64,000 nt of DNA from the NCBI RefSeq assembly GCF_032854445.1, contig NC_088305.1, forward strand, positions 30,588,628 to 30,652,627. The letters run 5' to 3'. The DNA comes from Liolophura sinensis (lineage: Eukaryota > Mollusca > Polyplacophora > Chitonida > Chitonidae). The position numbers were made by a program, and so were the translations under genes. Below, one piece after another: positions 23,882 through 35,729 of the stretch. Each line of letters starts with the position of its first letter. The first letter of the stretch is position 1. Below the pieces are notes generated by a model. That model had not been told where the DNA came from. It did not search any database and saw nothing but the letters and a program-made list of their open reading frames with translations.

Positions 23882-24268
23882 GCGTCCGTTAGTTACCGAG
23901 ACGGCAGCACGTTCTGGAGCTATGTGGGTAACTGTTAGAGCATGATACAAAACATATCAAGCGTCCGTTAGTGTATCGAGACGGCAGCACGTTCTGGAGC
24001 TATGTGGGTAACTGTTAGAGCTTGATACAAAACATATCAAGCGTCCGTTAGTGTATCGAGACGGCAGCACGTTCTGGAGCTATGTGGGTAACTGTTAGAG
24101 CTTGATACAAAACATATCAAGCGTCCGTTAGTGTATCGAGACGGCAGCACGTTCTGGAGCTATGTGGGTAACTGTTAGAGCATGATACAAAACATATCAA
24201 GCGTCCGTTAATGTATCGAGACGGCAGCACGTTCTGGAGCTATGTGGGTAACTGTTGGAGCATGATTT
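23882..24268. repeat. 80-bp satellite-like array, 4.8 near-identical units
   Basis: Units start at 23882, 23961, 24041, 24121 and 24201 with gcgtccgttag. They differ at only a few positions (catgat/cttgat, tagtgtatc/taatgtatc). Such high identity suggests recent amplification or homogenisation. Confidence 0.97.
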
Positions 24269-24579
24269 CTGCCCGCTAATACAGACACTGTCACCTTGAG
24301 AAGACAAGATATAATATTATCTTATCCAAGGATAAGATAGTTAATGGCTTGTGTACATATAGTGATATCGTCTCTGCAACTCTGGAGGGCGTCTTTACGT
24401 TTTTACCGCTGGCAGGATCTGATCTTTAGCCGCCATGGTCTTCATTCAACTGGATTCTGGTCACTTCGGCCATTCAAACGATACTCCGTGAATTGGTCGA
24501 CCACAAGCCGAACCTCGCAGCGCGCATGCGGAAAGCGGAAATCCTTTCCATGCCTTTCCTTCCAAGGAAATTTACTCAC

Positions 24580-24668
24580 ATGCATTTTATCCGGCGTGTA
24601 CGCCTGAATAAGCAAGTCACGGAAGTGAGAGGCGTCTTCAGGAAATCTGGCTTGTAGTAAACATGTCA
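24580..24668 (-). CDS. Possible internal exon, product unknown
   Basis: The acceptor tgctgtgcttgtctgctcag and a strong donor CAT|GTGAGT bound 89 bp that read 29 codons after a two-base start (phase 1 in, phase 0 out). The peptide includes EDASHFRDLLIQAYTPDKMH. No family recognised; it could be a chance combination of splice-like sites. Confidence 0.25.
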
Positions 24669-24699
24669 CTGAGCAGACAAGCACAGCAGGCGACGTGTG

Positions 24700-26390
24700 G
24701 GCGTACCTTCTAGTCGGACAAACGTTCTGTCTCCTAATTCAATGCTAAAAAGCATGCCAAATCCATGTAAAATTACGTAACTCTATATGAAGCCAATGGA
24801 AACAAGCGAAGGGAAATAAATATTTTGTTTACGACACATAATAAGAAACAGCCATTAAAGTAGGATATGTTGGCTTTTTACATCAAAAGATTCTTGAAAA
24901 ACTTGTCTAAAACGATGGCTGTGATTTAAAGGGAAATGAAGAAAATTATTTGAAAACAATTAGAAAAAAATAGCAGCATATATTATTTCTCTTAATAACT
25001 CCTTTATTTTATGCAAATGGTCTGGAAATTTCCGAATTAATTTCATCAATGAGATCGCAGGACCAGCTTAGCGTCTACCATTTGCATGTAAAATATGGCT
25101 GACAACATCCTATAATGCTACACCCTGATAATGATTGTTTGCGAGTTTTAACAAAATTTCCTATTACGAGATGTTTAATATTTTTATTGTAGAACACAAC
25201 AACTAAAACTCTAAATTTTGACCAAAAAAAAAACACCTTAACCACTCAACCATGACAAGCTGCCCAAGTCTCCATCTGATTTTGGTCAAAGACGTTAGAA
25301 ACTGCATTCGAATCTATATTGAACCTGATCTTGTGTATATGAAGTTCAAGTTTTGAATTACAGCGGATTATAACAGAAGTCCATGGACTTACAGGCTGTA
25401 AATTATTTATGAAAGGCTTTAAGCAATGAATATCGACTTAAAACCAGTAGGTTTGCCAGGTAAGTGCCGATAGGCGTTGGTTTATTCCCGGTACTCATGA
25501 CCCTGGCCTTTGTCACGTAAATAAAACCACGTGAGGACGGAGTTCACCAACGACCACAGTAAATAAACTATAGGGATGACGAAGATCAAGAGCACACATC
25601 AAAGAAATATCAATGAAACCGCCCAAGTTTACACAGTCTGGCACGGCCGTATACATGGCGCTAATGATCCCCACTGATATATCATTCATTGGGTGTGTTC
25701 ACAGACAAACATTGTTATATAATACTGTCCAGAAGGAAGACAGTATTGATTGTTCTGTCTACAGTATATGATGATATACAAGGTAGTTCGCAGTTTATCA
25801 TGCTATAGTCGGTGAACTCAGGCTACATTCTGCCTTGGGCAACATGTATCTCGTGCGGTACAAATCGATCTATGTATGTTGTGGTCTTACCGAAGGCGTA
25901 CGGTTATGTTTTGTTCAAGTCATGGTGATGGGATCTCTCACAGAAATACTATGCTGTATGAGTATGTTTGAAGTCTTAAAAGGAATTCACGACGAACAAG
26001 ATTAGAACACTTTTGATGTGACATTCATCTGCTTGTGAAGTTGTCTGTAAAATGTCTCTCCAACCCATTTTTGTTTGATATTTAAGGAAATCCCCACGAT
26101 TCAATGCCACTTGTACTTAGAACACCTTAGTGTTGTTTTCTCCTGGCTTTTCCCGTCCATCGAGCATCCAAGAGGAAACCCTCTTTCATATGATAGAGTG
26201 TGAAAGTTATTTGTAAATATGATTTTTAACATTTGTTTCGATTTCTCTTTAAATGTTTTTTTTCTCCTTTAATTTCAATAATTCCTGAATGTATGCTGAA
26301 TGTATGAAGGAACAAAGGACGCATCAGTCAAAAAACCAAGATTTTACAACTACAGTCATGCATTAACCCGTCACTACCTTATGTAGTTGT
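24700..26390. other. No gene recognised
   Basis: AT-rich, with poly-A stretches. A fragment near 25450-25510 (gcgttggtttattcccggta) resembles one near 53930-53975 (ccggtggtttactccaggta) and is probably a small dispersed repeat. Confidence 0.4.
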
Positions 26391-26394
26391 TAGG

Positions 26395-26597
26395 GGGCCG
26401 GTTCCACAAAGTTATTTCTGACTTCAGTCAAAGATTAAAATTTCATCGCAACGGTTAATGTTTGGATTTTGATACGCTTTTGTAAGGAAGCACTGATGAC
26501 GTGGTCCAAACGTCTCTTTTTAGAGCTCAAAAATAAGCTATAAAACGATATTTCAAATTTTAACCTAGAGTCAGACATGGCTTTGTGAATTGGTCCC
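26395..26597. mobile_element. MITE-like element
   Basis: Terminal inverted repeats run gggccggttccacaaagtta at the left against gggaccaattcacaaagcca (reverse complement of the right end), continuing through 'ctgact'. The element is about 203 bp and is flanked by AGG on both sides (26392-26394 and 26598-26600). It has no coding capacity. The GGGCC..TTTCACAAAG terminus type is, to my recollection, common in marine invertebrate genomes. Confidence 0.7.
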
Positions 26598-26815
26598 AGG
26601 TGTATTGAGAATGTCTCGTCCATAACCCGGATTTTAACAGACCAACATAACAGACGCATAGCCAGTGAAGAAAAACTTAGCAATACGATGGATTTAGGAG
26701 CTGTTTTTTTATTTGAAAGTTTGTCACCTTTCAAGAATTACATAACCTTCCGTCACATTGTGCTGAGAACATATTAAACAATTTGCAAGGTACTGGGATA
26801 TATGTATGAAAGTAT

Positions 26816-26991
26816 CGCTTAGTGCCCTATCGGTTCCCAGGGCTTAGTGCCCTATTGGTTCCCAGAACTTAGTGCCCTATCGGTTCCTAGGGCTTAGTGC
26901 CCTACTGGTTCCCAGGGCTTAGTGCTCTACTGGTTCCCAGAACTTAGTGCCCTATCGGTTCCTAGGGCTTAGTGCCTTAATGGTTCCCAGG
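26816..26991. repeat. 25-bp tandem repeat, 7 units
   Basis: The unit agtgccctatcggttcccag plus ggctt or aactt starts at 26821, 26846, 26871, 26896, 26921, 26946 and 26971. Confidence 0.95.
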
Positions 26992-27409
26992 GGGAAAAAT
27001 GGGTCATTTCAAGTGCTGTAACCTATAATGAACACGTTCAGTAACTTACAATGAAAGTGCATAAAATCAAGCACGAACAGTTGAAGTTCACAATAAATAC
27101 ATACATCGTAACCAAGCTTGATCTGCTAGGGCACCAAAGTATCAAGGTTTCAGTTCTCATAGACGCTGAAAAAGTGCCGAGAACTTAAGCTGGGACAGGG
27201 AAACTGACAGACATGGTAAAAATGTATGGCCCTTTCGCCTAAAGCTATGAAGCAGAAAATGTGTACTTGTAGAGTTCAATCTGAGAATTAATGTCGTTTG
27301 TTACGAGGATCACGTGTATTTTTTAAAGGAAAAGAAAACACTTTTTACGACTGAAATGTAGTAAACTTAATTTAACATAAAAGACTTAGGGGATGAAAAG
27401 TAAAGGCAG

Positions 27410-28050
27410 AGTGAGAGTCCGCAAATTGTCACACGTAAGCCGGTAGAATAAACCCTCTTTTTTATAACTGCAGGAGCTCATGTGACTGCTCACTTTGTAG
27501 TATATCACACATCCTCAGATCCATGGTTGTAAGAGGTAAAATTTATGTTAAGGATACAGTGATGTTACGGGCAGTAAATAACACGTCACTGGTTTAGATT
27601 TACTCAAAATGCTGCTGGTGTTGTAATCAGCTCAAAATGCTGCTGGTGTTGTAATCAGCTCAAAATGCTGCTGGTGTTGTAATCAGCCCAAAATGCTGCT
27701 GGTGTTGTAATCAGCTCAAAATGCTGCTGGTGTTGTAATCAGCTCAAAATGCTGCTGGTGTTGTAATCAGCTAAAAATGCAGCTGGTGTTGAAATCAGCT
27801 CAAAATGCTGCTGGTGTTGTAATCAGCTAAAAATGCTGCTGGTGTTGTAATCAGCTAAAAATGCAGCTGGTGTTGTAATCAACTCGAAATGTTGTTGGTG
27901 TTGTAATCAGCTCAAAATGCTGCTGGTGTTGTATCAGCTCAAATTGCTACTGGTGTTGTAATCAGCTCAATACGCTGCTGGTGTTGTAATCAGCTCAGAA
28001 TGCTGCTGGTGTTGTAATCAGCTCAAAATGCTGCTGGTGTTGTAATCAGA
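27410..28050 (+). repeat. R2 interspersed repeat, copy with amplified 28-bp monomer
   Basis: Upstream of the array, 27425-27603 aligns with the 33-kb R2 copy: gcaaattgtcacacgtaa against gcaaatggtaacatgtaa, 'ctcatgtgactg' against 'ttcatgtgaatg', and cacgtcactggtttagattt against catcactggtctagaatt. The alignment runs straight into the 28-bp monomer. The 48-bp monomer region is not recognisable here. Confidence 0.7.
27602..28049. repeat. 28-bp minisatellite, 16 units
   Basis: The unit is ctcaaaatgctgctggtgtt plus gtaatcag, with a few variants (gcagctgg, one unit a base short). The R2 copy at 33.28 kb has what looks like a single copy of this unit. Confidence 0.95.
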
Positions 28051-28562
28051 TTTGGTAACAATAAGATCTCTAAAGTCAAACAATCAAAAATTTAGGGCGC
28101 GAAAAAAAAACATTTCATTACAGACGAACGAAGACCTGTTTTTGGCAAGGAGCAATATACCTACGCGTTATGCCTTTTCTTCAAACATCCAACTCCTTAT
28201 ACACACCTACAATAAGAAATTCCTTCTTCTCTACTTATCACATGTTACCCTAGGCGTTTCGGAAACAGTACATATCGCCGTTTTATGGCATTCGGTTATG
28301 TCAGATAAACCACGAATCGAACTAAAATGAGATGAATGAGTTGCCTCCAGCATTGGGTTACTTTCTTATTTGTGACATTTATTTATTTCATTGTTGTTCA
28401 AAATCTTTTCACTGGTATGAAGACGACGGTCAGTTTAATGGGTGCAAAACACTGTAGTGTCCGGCGTAAACCAACGACTTGCCAAATTACTGACGAACTT
28501 GTGACGTCACTTGTGACGTACAGATACATACACCATATTGGTGGAAGAAAGGTGATCTTTAA

Positions 28563-28760
28563 CTAACGTTAGACTGCGAAAGCGGCCACGTCAGCAAGGT
28601 CCAACAAGCAGTGAGAGCGGGGAATCTGAAGATTACCCGCCAAAGATCGGGCTTGAACCCGCACCTTGTGTTTCCTAGCGATTCAATGGCAAGCGTCTCT
28701 AACCACCATACCACGTCCCACTCTCTACTGATATGCGACAAGCCAACATAAGGAGCGGCT
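28563..28760 (-). mobile_element. tRNA-derived SINE, third type (SINE-C)
   Basis: On the minus strand the head reads 'gacgtggtatggtggttaga' with A-box-like tggtggttagagacgc, then a B-box-like gggttcaagcccg. A body down to about 28563 differs from SINE-A and SINE-B. Only one copy was noticed. Confidence 0.6.
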
Positions 28761-28904
28761 ACCAAAGGAATGACTTTAGTGGGGTTGTACGAGCACCCTT
28801 ACATAAGCTACTACTTCATTGTGAAACAAGCCAATACATTTAACATGGCCTACATGCGATAAATATATCGCACAGTTCTAGAAAGACTGCTTTGCTTATC
28901 TGAT

Positions 28905-29085
28905 TCATTTATTTATTTCATTGGAGTTTCATGCCATTCTCAAGAATATTTTACTTATACGACTGCAACCAGCATTATGGTGGGAAAAAAAACCGGGCAG
29001 AGCCCAGAGGAAAAATTCCCATGAACGACCGTAGAGGAAGCCAGCATGAGGTGGACCGAAACGCACGATCGCATAGGTGACCCGC
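28905..29085 (-). mobile_element. SINE-A copy, partial
   Basis: Tail tttatttatttcattggagt, then 'tctcaagaatattttactta', 'ccgggcagagcccag' and 'agaggaagccagcatgag'. The tRNA-like head has decayed. Confidence 0.8.
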
Positions 29086-29099
29086 CATTAGATGTTGTT

Positions 29100-30705
29100 T
29101 TTCTTTTTTCCTAATCCAGGATTTGCACCTGTAATTCTACCTATATTCCTATTCTTACCTGAATATTGATGAGAGGTATCCGCAGTGTGATATGTTGTGC
29201 CAGAGACTATACTGCAGCGTAATGATCTCCTGTTTTGTCTTTACAACCGTGGGTTGTGCGCAGCCTGCGCGTAACCTACCTGGTGTGGTTCTGTAGCTAA
29301 CTGCTCGTTACCTCTATATACTGGCCGTTAGATTATTATAACTCTGTGGAGAATATAGGTTAGCAGAGCGTATGGTCTGCTGCTCTGCAAAAGCTGGAGG
29401 TTTTCTCATAACATTGTTCAAACAAACTTTAGTAACATCTGCCCTACAAGACCGCCCAATACTTATATGAGGACGGAGAGTAGAATTCAGGTAGGTACAC
29501 CATGTGTCTGGACCCGTTCTTCTGTATAATACTAACTACTGTCAGCACTTACACGTATCGATTTACATGCGCTATTTAAGAGGCAAGCTAACAAAAGCAT
29601 TATAGTTACAGTGTAGTTACTTTGTTACTGCAAATGACAATGCGCCTGGGATTAGCTATAGGCTAATTGTACACGAAGTCGTGTCGTCTAGCGGTAATTT
29701 TCATACGTATACCTGTATACCAGTAAACTCGGTGGTGTCAGTAATTTACTGCAACTATTGCAACTTATACGGTCTTCAGTTTCTTAAAATTCGAAAGGTC
29801 ATTAAATTTGGATAGTTGTCCCGCTTTATTTTCCTAGGTGATATGAGACTTACATTTGTTCTTAATGAAGGAATAAATACGGGGCTGAACTGAAGAGCTA
29901 ATTTGCAAAAAGAAAGTATATTTATTTTGCAACATCATGGGAATACAACTGGATGGTTTATAACAAAGCGCATGCCAATCTCATTTACAGGGGCCTGTGT
30001 AGGCAATTATGTTCACGCAAGCTACTCACTATGACATTTTGAATAAGACATTACTGTTGGTGAAAAAAAGGCGCACCGGACAGCGCTATTAGTCCCGTAT
30101 TGATCGTCATTCTCCAAGCATTCTACATGTCAAATGCTTTCGCTTGACCTCTGTCTTCATCTAAATCGACCTCACAAAACCCTGCTGTTGACAATGCCGT
30201 ATCGACCTGTTGGTGCTTACAGACGTCCTGAGACCAGCTGATTCCTGTGCCTGCCTTATGCGCAGCCGTGGCTAATATCTAGGGGGGCGGAAACCGCGAA
30301 GAATCTGGGAGTAGGCTTACAGGTAGCGCGTGTCACCACTGCATGCCTTTTAATGATTCCCTGCTACATGGATATCCGTACTGCTCATATGCAAAATTGT
30401 CAATGTGACAATAATGTGATCACAAACTGGTTAAAACTGCAGCCAGGTGTTGTAAATCTGAGTACTTGACTTTAGATATAAGCCTTAGAACTGCATATCA
30501 GTTACACAGAAGAAAACTGCATCTGAATACTGCGTTCAAATTTCACACCAATTTTATTCATTTGAAAGAAAAAGTCGGAATATCTCACCATCAATTCACT
30601 TTATATCTTAACACTGAGCTTCAGCTGTAAGTTTGAAAACTGAAACATCCGTTATCAATATGAATATCCATGCAGTGTGGAGATACTCAATCAGTAACAG
30701 TCTTC
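29100..30705. other. No gene recognised
   Basis: Moderate GC content and unique-looking sequence. No exon with paired splice sites and an open frame was found by eye. Confidence 0.4.
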
Positions 30706-30711
30706 TGATTA

Positions 30712-30935
30712 ATCGATTTATTTGATTGGTGATTTACGCCGTACTCAAGAATATTTAACTTATACTACGGCGGCCAGTATTATGGTGGGCAGAAACTTCG
30801 CGTGTTGCTGCAGACTTTCCCTCCTCCGCCCGAAGAGGAAGCCAACATGAGTTGGACTTGAACTCCCAACGACCGCCTTTGTGAAAGACTTCTGAATCAT
30901 TGCGCTGCGCTGGCACGCTCGCGTACTCGTCCACC
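30712..30935 (-). mobile_element. SINE-A copy, nearly full length
   Basis: tttatttgattggtgattta, tactcaagaatatttaactt, 'cggcggccagtattatggtg', 'gaggaagccaacatgag', and a head end with 'cattgcgctgcgctggcacg'. Confidence 0.8.
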
Positions 30936-31640
30936 GACGCTCCCTATTTTATATTATATCTGCTTAGTGCAATTCTGTCTGCCAGTCGTTAGAGGTGTTC
31001 CCACGGCCTATAACTGTTATAAGAGTCAGAATGCCCCTAGGTCTATTTTTTCTGGTAACTAAATTTTCGCCGGTTGCATTAGAGGCAACTGGCCAAAGTG
31101 GACTGCATCGTGAGCGCTAATAGCAGTAAACACCAACATCAGAAAACATCACCCAGCTATCAGCCGCCACTTAAACCTTTTTGATCCTATATTGCCTTGG
31201 GGTTACACATCTTTAGAAAACGCATATTCCGAGGGTTTTCACATCTGATGGACAGGATATGTCGATAAAAGATAAGGGAAAACAAACATTCAAAAGGTTT
31301 GAGTGAAGTGGCGAATGAACAGGAGGGGTACTTCTGACTGGTGAATATGCTGGTTTCTTTGATTACAATCAGAGTCGTCGAGATAAAGATACAAATGTGT
31401 AGAGCATACCAAAAATATTCAGGGAACGTGTAGAAACAACATAGGTATAGCTGGTCAAGTCACTGGAGGCTCTTTCTGGCCATGTTGCCGTGTAAAAACT
31501 ACAAGAAAGTGTTTTGAAAGACACCTCTTGATAACAAACAAATGTTAATGTATTTTTGCTGTCGTAGATTGGGAGTGTGATGTTTTTAAAACGTCTATCG
31601 ATCGTTAACTTAAAATGTCATGTTACCTTTTACACTCTAA

Positions 31641-32659
31641 TACTGCTTAATGCTTACAGTTTAGTACTGCTGAATGTTTACAATCTAACACTGCTGACTG
31701 TTTACAGTCTAATACTGCTGAATGTTTACGGTCTAATACTGCTAAATGTTTACAGTCTAATACTGCTGAATGCTTACAGTCTAATACCGATGAATGTTTA
31801 CAGTCTAATACTGCTGAATGCTTACAGTCTAATACTGCTGAATGTTTACAGTCTAATACTGCTAAATGTTTACGGTCTAATACTGCTGAATGTTTAAAGT
31901 CTAATACTGCTGAATGATTACAGTCTAATACCGCTGAATGTTTACAGTCTAATACTGCTGAATGCTTACAGTCTAATACTGCTGACTGTTTACGGTCTAA
32001 TACTGCTAAATGTTTACAGTCTAATACTACTGAATGCTTACAGTCTAATACTGCTGAATGTTTACAGTCTAATACTGCTAAATGTTTACAGTCTAATACT
32101 ACTGACTGTTTACAGTCTAATACTGCTGAATGCTTACAGTCTAATGCTGCTGAATGCTTACAGTCTAATACTGCTGACTGTTTACGGTCTAATACTGCTA
32201 AATGTTTACAGTCTAATACTGCTGAATGTTTAAAGTCTAATACTGCTGAATGATTACAGTCTAATACCGCTGAATGTTTACAGTGTAATACTGCTGAATG
32301 CTTACAGTCTATTACTGATGAATGTTTACAGTCTAGTACTACTGAATGCTTAAGGTCTAATACTGATGAATGTTTACAGTCTAATACTGCTGAATGCTTA
32401 CAGTCTAATACTACTGAATGCTTACAGTCTATTACTGATGAATGTTTACAGTCTAATACCGCTGAATGTTTACGGTCTAATACTGCTAAATGTTTACAGT
32501 CTAATACTGCTGAATGCTTACAGTCTAATACTGCTGAATGCTTACAGTCTATTACTGATGAATGTTTACAGTCTAATACTACTGAATGCTTACAGTCTAA
32601 TACTGATGAATGTTTACAGTCTGATACTGCTGAATGCTTACAGTCTAATACTGCTGAAT
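31641..32659. repeat. 24-bp minisatellite, ~42 units
   Basis: The unit tactgctgaatgcttacagt plus ctaa has variants (aatgttt, tgactgttt, taccgatg, acggtctaa). Unit length is a multiple of three, so the minus strand is open for 342 codons with an eight-residue SAVLDCKH-type repeat, and the plus strand for about 100 codons in two places. The regular reading is a by-product of the period. Confidence 0.95.
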
Positions 32660-32805
32660 GTAAAATGAATTCCACATGGCAAAAGAGAAATGGTAAAAGC
32701 AGTAAAGTCTCGTGCAGCAGACATATGATACGTATATTGGAACTCTGTGCTTAAGTACTTTTGCTCCAGCTGAAAATTCACCTTTAAAGTGTACGAGTGG
32801 ATCTT

Positions 32806-32940
32806 ATCCCAGTTTCACACAGTGGAGAACGACATTTTTTGTTGTACATTTTCGTACGATATTTTGTGCGTCACTGTTACCATGTCATCGTCCTATGTGT
32901 GATTATCGCACATGTACGACATCTTTGTGAAACTGGCCCC
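32806..32940. mobile_element. MITE-like element, degenerate
   Basis: The left end cccagtttcacacagtgg and the reverse complement of the right end (ggggccagtttcacaaag) form terminal inverted repeats similar in type to those at 26.4 kb. The interior has 'gtacgac'-type inverted matches. Confidence 0.55.
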
Positions 32941-33029
32941 TGGTCATTTCTTTGACAAACGTAATCGTCACCTGAGCCGAGAATATAGCCACTGTTAAGT
33001 CATCATGTTCAAAAACAATGACCGATATA

Positions 33030-33310
33030 ATTAAAGACGTGCAGCATAGAGAGTAAAAAGAGTGCAGCGACGACGGTGTGATAGCTGGCAAATGGTAACA
33101 TGTAACAGGTGAAATAAGGCTCTTTGTTAATTTATCTCAGTCAGTGTTTATTCTAACTGTTCATGTGAATGCATAAACAGTAGCAATTTACACATCCCCT
33201 AGCACCCTGGATTAAGCAGAATTAGGTAAAAAATGCTGTGATCTTAACTACAATTTAACATCACTGGTCTAGAATTCCTCAAAATGATGTGTTGTCATCA
33301 CACTTAACAT
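33030..33310 (+). repeat. R2 interspersed repeat, unamplified copy
   Basis: A single 48-bp monomer (gacgtgcagcatagagagta, gcagcgacgacggtgtgata) is followed by the R2 core (aggtgaaataaggctctttg, gcagaattaggtaaaaaatg). At 33288 there is one diverged 28-bp monomer (ctcaaaatgatgtgttgtca). This copy links the two minisatellites at 5.4 and 27.6 kb as parts of one element. Confidence 0.75.
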
Positions 33311-33625
33311 ACACTCCCAGTGATTGTATGTACTTTTAATCTAACTGTGACGCTGCAGTGTTTGTGAACTACGTCACTGCTTCATACACACCTCTAACCA
33401 TAAACTGCGACGCAAAAACTGGAATGAAACATCACTGTGTCGCTGGAACTATTTCATTAAAAATGATATGGACTTTTAGCATTTCTGCTTTGTCACCCAG
33501 ATGTCTACGATATGTTATGCTCGGGAAGTAATATTTTCTTTGAATTACAATGTATTTCGAATTATTCATTTAGTCCTGCATGGATGTTTGGCATTAATCA
33601 AACCACAGGGTAAACGTGTTGCCAA

Positions 33626-33662
33626 ATGATCAAGATTGCCATCACTACTGTTTTGCTCCTGT
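33626..33662 (+). CDS. Possible signal-peptide exon
   Basis: ATG starts twelve codons reading MIKIAITTVLLL plus one base, ending at a strong donor GTAAGT (33663-33668). A short hydrophobic start with a phase-1 donor is typical for first coding exons of small secreted proteins, including Ly6-type genes. No matching downstream exon was identified: the first good acceptor (cgtgactttttcag, ending 33929) would create a stop codon at the junction. It may be chance. Confidence 0.25.
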
Positions 33663-33699
33663 GTAAGTCCGATGCACCTGTTTAACATTCGATAAAACA

Positions 33700-34550
33700 A
33701 AGCATCCACGTCGTGTGCGGCTGGACAAGTTAAACAGAACGCAGAAACTTATTCTCACGCGTTATTCTTCATGCGTTTCTTCCGACAACATGTGGGCAGA
33801 CATTCTTCACCGTTGTATAGACTAAAATAATTTTCCACTGAATCAATATCATATGAGCAAAAATGATCCGATGTATGATTAAAGACTAATAATTAATAAT
33901 ACATTAGTAATATCACGTGACTTTTTCAGGAAGGCCCAATACCAAAGCTGGTTACACAAAAGGCAGACAATGATGATATTGGCGTCCGGTGTGAGCTGAT
34001 TCAAAGTATAATATTAGGTTACTTTAGATGTATTACCTGGTCTATAGTGAGCGACAATGGTCCATTCAATACCGATATGCCTCTGCAACTGGGAACTCTT
34101 AATGCCGCCTTCAGGATCTTTGCCATTCTCTTTCAAAGAAGTGTCCAGTTATGTGTAACCGTTTACTTAGGATTCTACATGTCCTATGAAACCGTATCGT
34201 CTTAAACAAAATGTTGTTTTCACCTTACATTTAGTTAGGTAGGGCGCTGTGTTTCGTTGTCTTCTTCGCTTGACACAGCGTTGACATAATCCTGGGGGAA
34301 GCAAACAGCTGGTAAGCCCGTTATCAGTATACTGTGATAACTTAAATTCCTGTGGTGATTGTTCCCCAGATTCGGCACGAAGACACAGAGAATTAGATTG
34401 TGGTTTAACGTCAAGGGTTTGACAATACCACGACGAATCAGATTCTTGCTTAAGGTCTTGCCTATTACTTTGGCAGTGCCACCTTAGTACCGGATGGCTG
34501 TTTGACGCTATAGTAAAAAATTTCACGATACCCTATACAATTAATTTGTT
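33700..34550. other. No gene recognised
   Basis: A minus-strand frame of 119 codons (34167-34526) is cysteine-containing but matches no family I know and has only a weak donor-like site (AAG|GTGAAA, exon end at 34224). Confidence 0.35.
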
Positions 34551-34555
34551 TGTTT

Positions 34556-34806
34556 AGCAACATACTCAAGAATCTGACAATGCCCCCATTAATTTATTGG
34601 ATTTCTCTTTGGCACTATGCTCAAGAATCTGACAATGCCCCCATAGAATTATCGCATTTCTCTTTGGCACTATACTCAAGAATCGGACAATGCTCCCATA
34701 GAATCGAATTATTATTTGGCGTTATACTCAAGAATCTGACAATAGGCCAATAACACTGGAATGTTTTTGAACGCTGTACTCAAGAATTTGTCAATGCCCA
34801 TATGAG
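34556..34806. repeat. ~55-bp tandem repeat, 5 units
   Basis: Each unit carries 'actcaagaatctgacaatg' with 52-59 bp spacing. The neighbouring ggcgttatactcaagaat resembles the SINE-A 3' end (gccgtactcaagaatattt), so the array may have grown from a SINE fragment. Confidence 0.75.
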
Positions 34807-35532
34807 AAAAAAAATAGATTATTGTCAAACTAACAGAAGCAGTGCTGTACAGCTTCGTTGGTGTACATGTACCTTCACTAGGCTGTTGGAGGATGTGAGG
34901 AGACTTCGACCAACCAATATCTAAGTGTGAGGCAAACCGCCTCACTAGTCTACCAGAGGCAGTAGATACCAGCCAAGTAAAGAGCATTATCGTACTAGTT
35001 TCAATGCGGTACCCTTTCATCGTTGACAGAATCACCACTGTTCTCTTGTAATATGTCACCATTTTCCTCCTAAATCGCCGCCACAAAGGTAGAAATCAAC
35101 AACAGACTTCACAACTTAGGCCCGAGTTACTTTAGCTAGGAAATGCTTCCGCATTTTACTCAATGGCTTCCCTCTGCTTAAGTTCTGTTTATTCTGTAAG
35201 CGATGCTTCGGGGTATAAATACGCTTAAGGATCGGTCACTGTGATCATTGACTGACAACCATGAGAATATTGAAAGGGAAAGTCAAGTTGTTCATTTTAG
35301 CCACATAGGTAATAAGATGAACGATACAGCTGATTAACAATTAACAATTAACAGATTAACAGACAAACAATGATGTGAGACAAGTGCCACATTCTAACAA
35401 GGATTCGGTTAAACAGACAGAACGTTACGTGATGCCAAGCTAGGTCATGTCCTTGCTAAAACCATTATTTATGTGTGGTGTATATGATTTGTCCCGTTAT
35501 TCCAACAGAAAATCTTTTTGTTAAAGTAATTT

Positions 35533-35720
35533 ATGTATTTATTTATTTGATTGGTGTTTTACGCCGTACTCAAGAGTATTTCAATTATACCAAAGCGGTC
35601 AGCATTATGGCGGAAGGAAAACGGGCAGAATCCGGGAACACACGGAAACACATGACCATCCGCAGGTTGTTGACAGACTTTCCCATAGACGGTCAGAGAG
35701 GAAGCCAGCATGAGATGAAC
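35533..35720 (-). mobile_element. SINE-A copy, head missing
   Basis: tttatttatttgattggtgt, acgccgtactcaagagtatt, 'catccgcaggttgttgacag' and 'gaggaagccagcatgagatg'. Confidence 0.85.
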
Positions 35721-35729
35721 TTGTTTTGT

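Noticed and set aside
31647-32675. 342-codon minus-strand open frame
   Set aside because: By-product of the 24-bp minisatellite; the eight-residue repeat mirrors the DNA unit.
34167-34526. 119-codon cysteine-containing minus-strand frame
   Set aside because: No recognised domain and only a weak donor-like site; cysteine spacing does not fit the Ly6 or other patterns I know.
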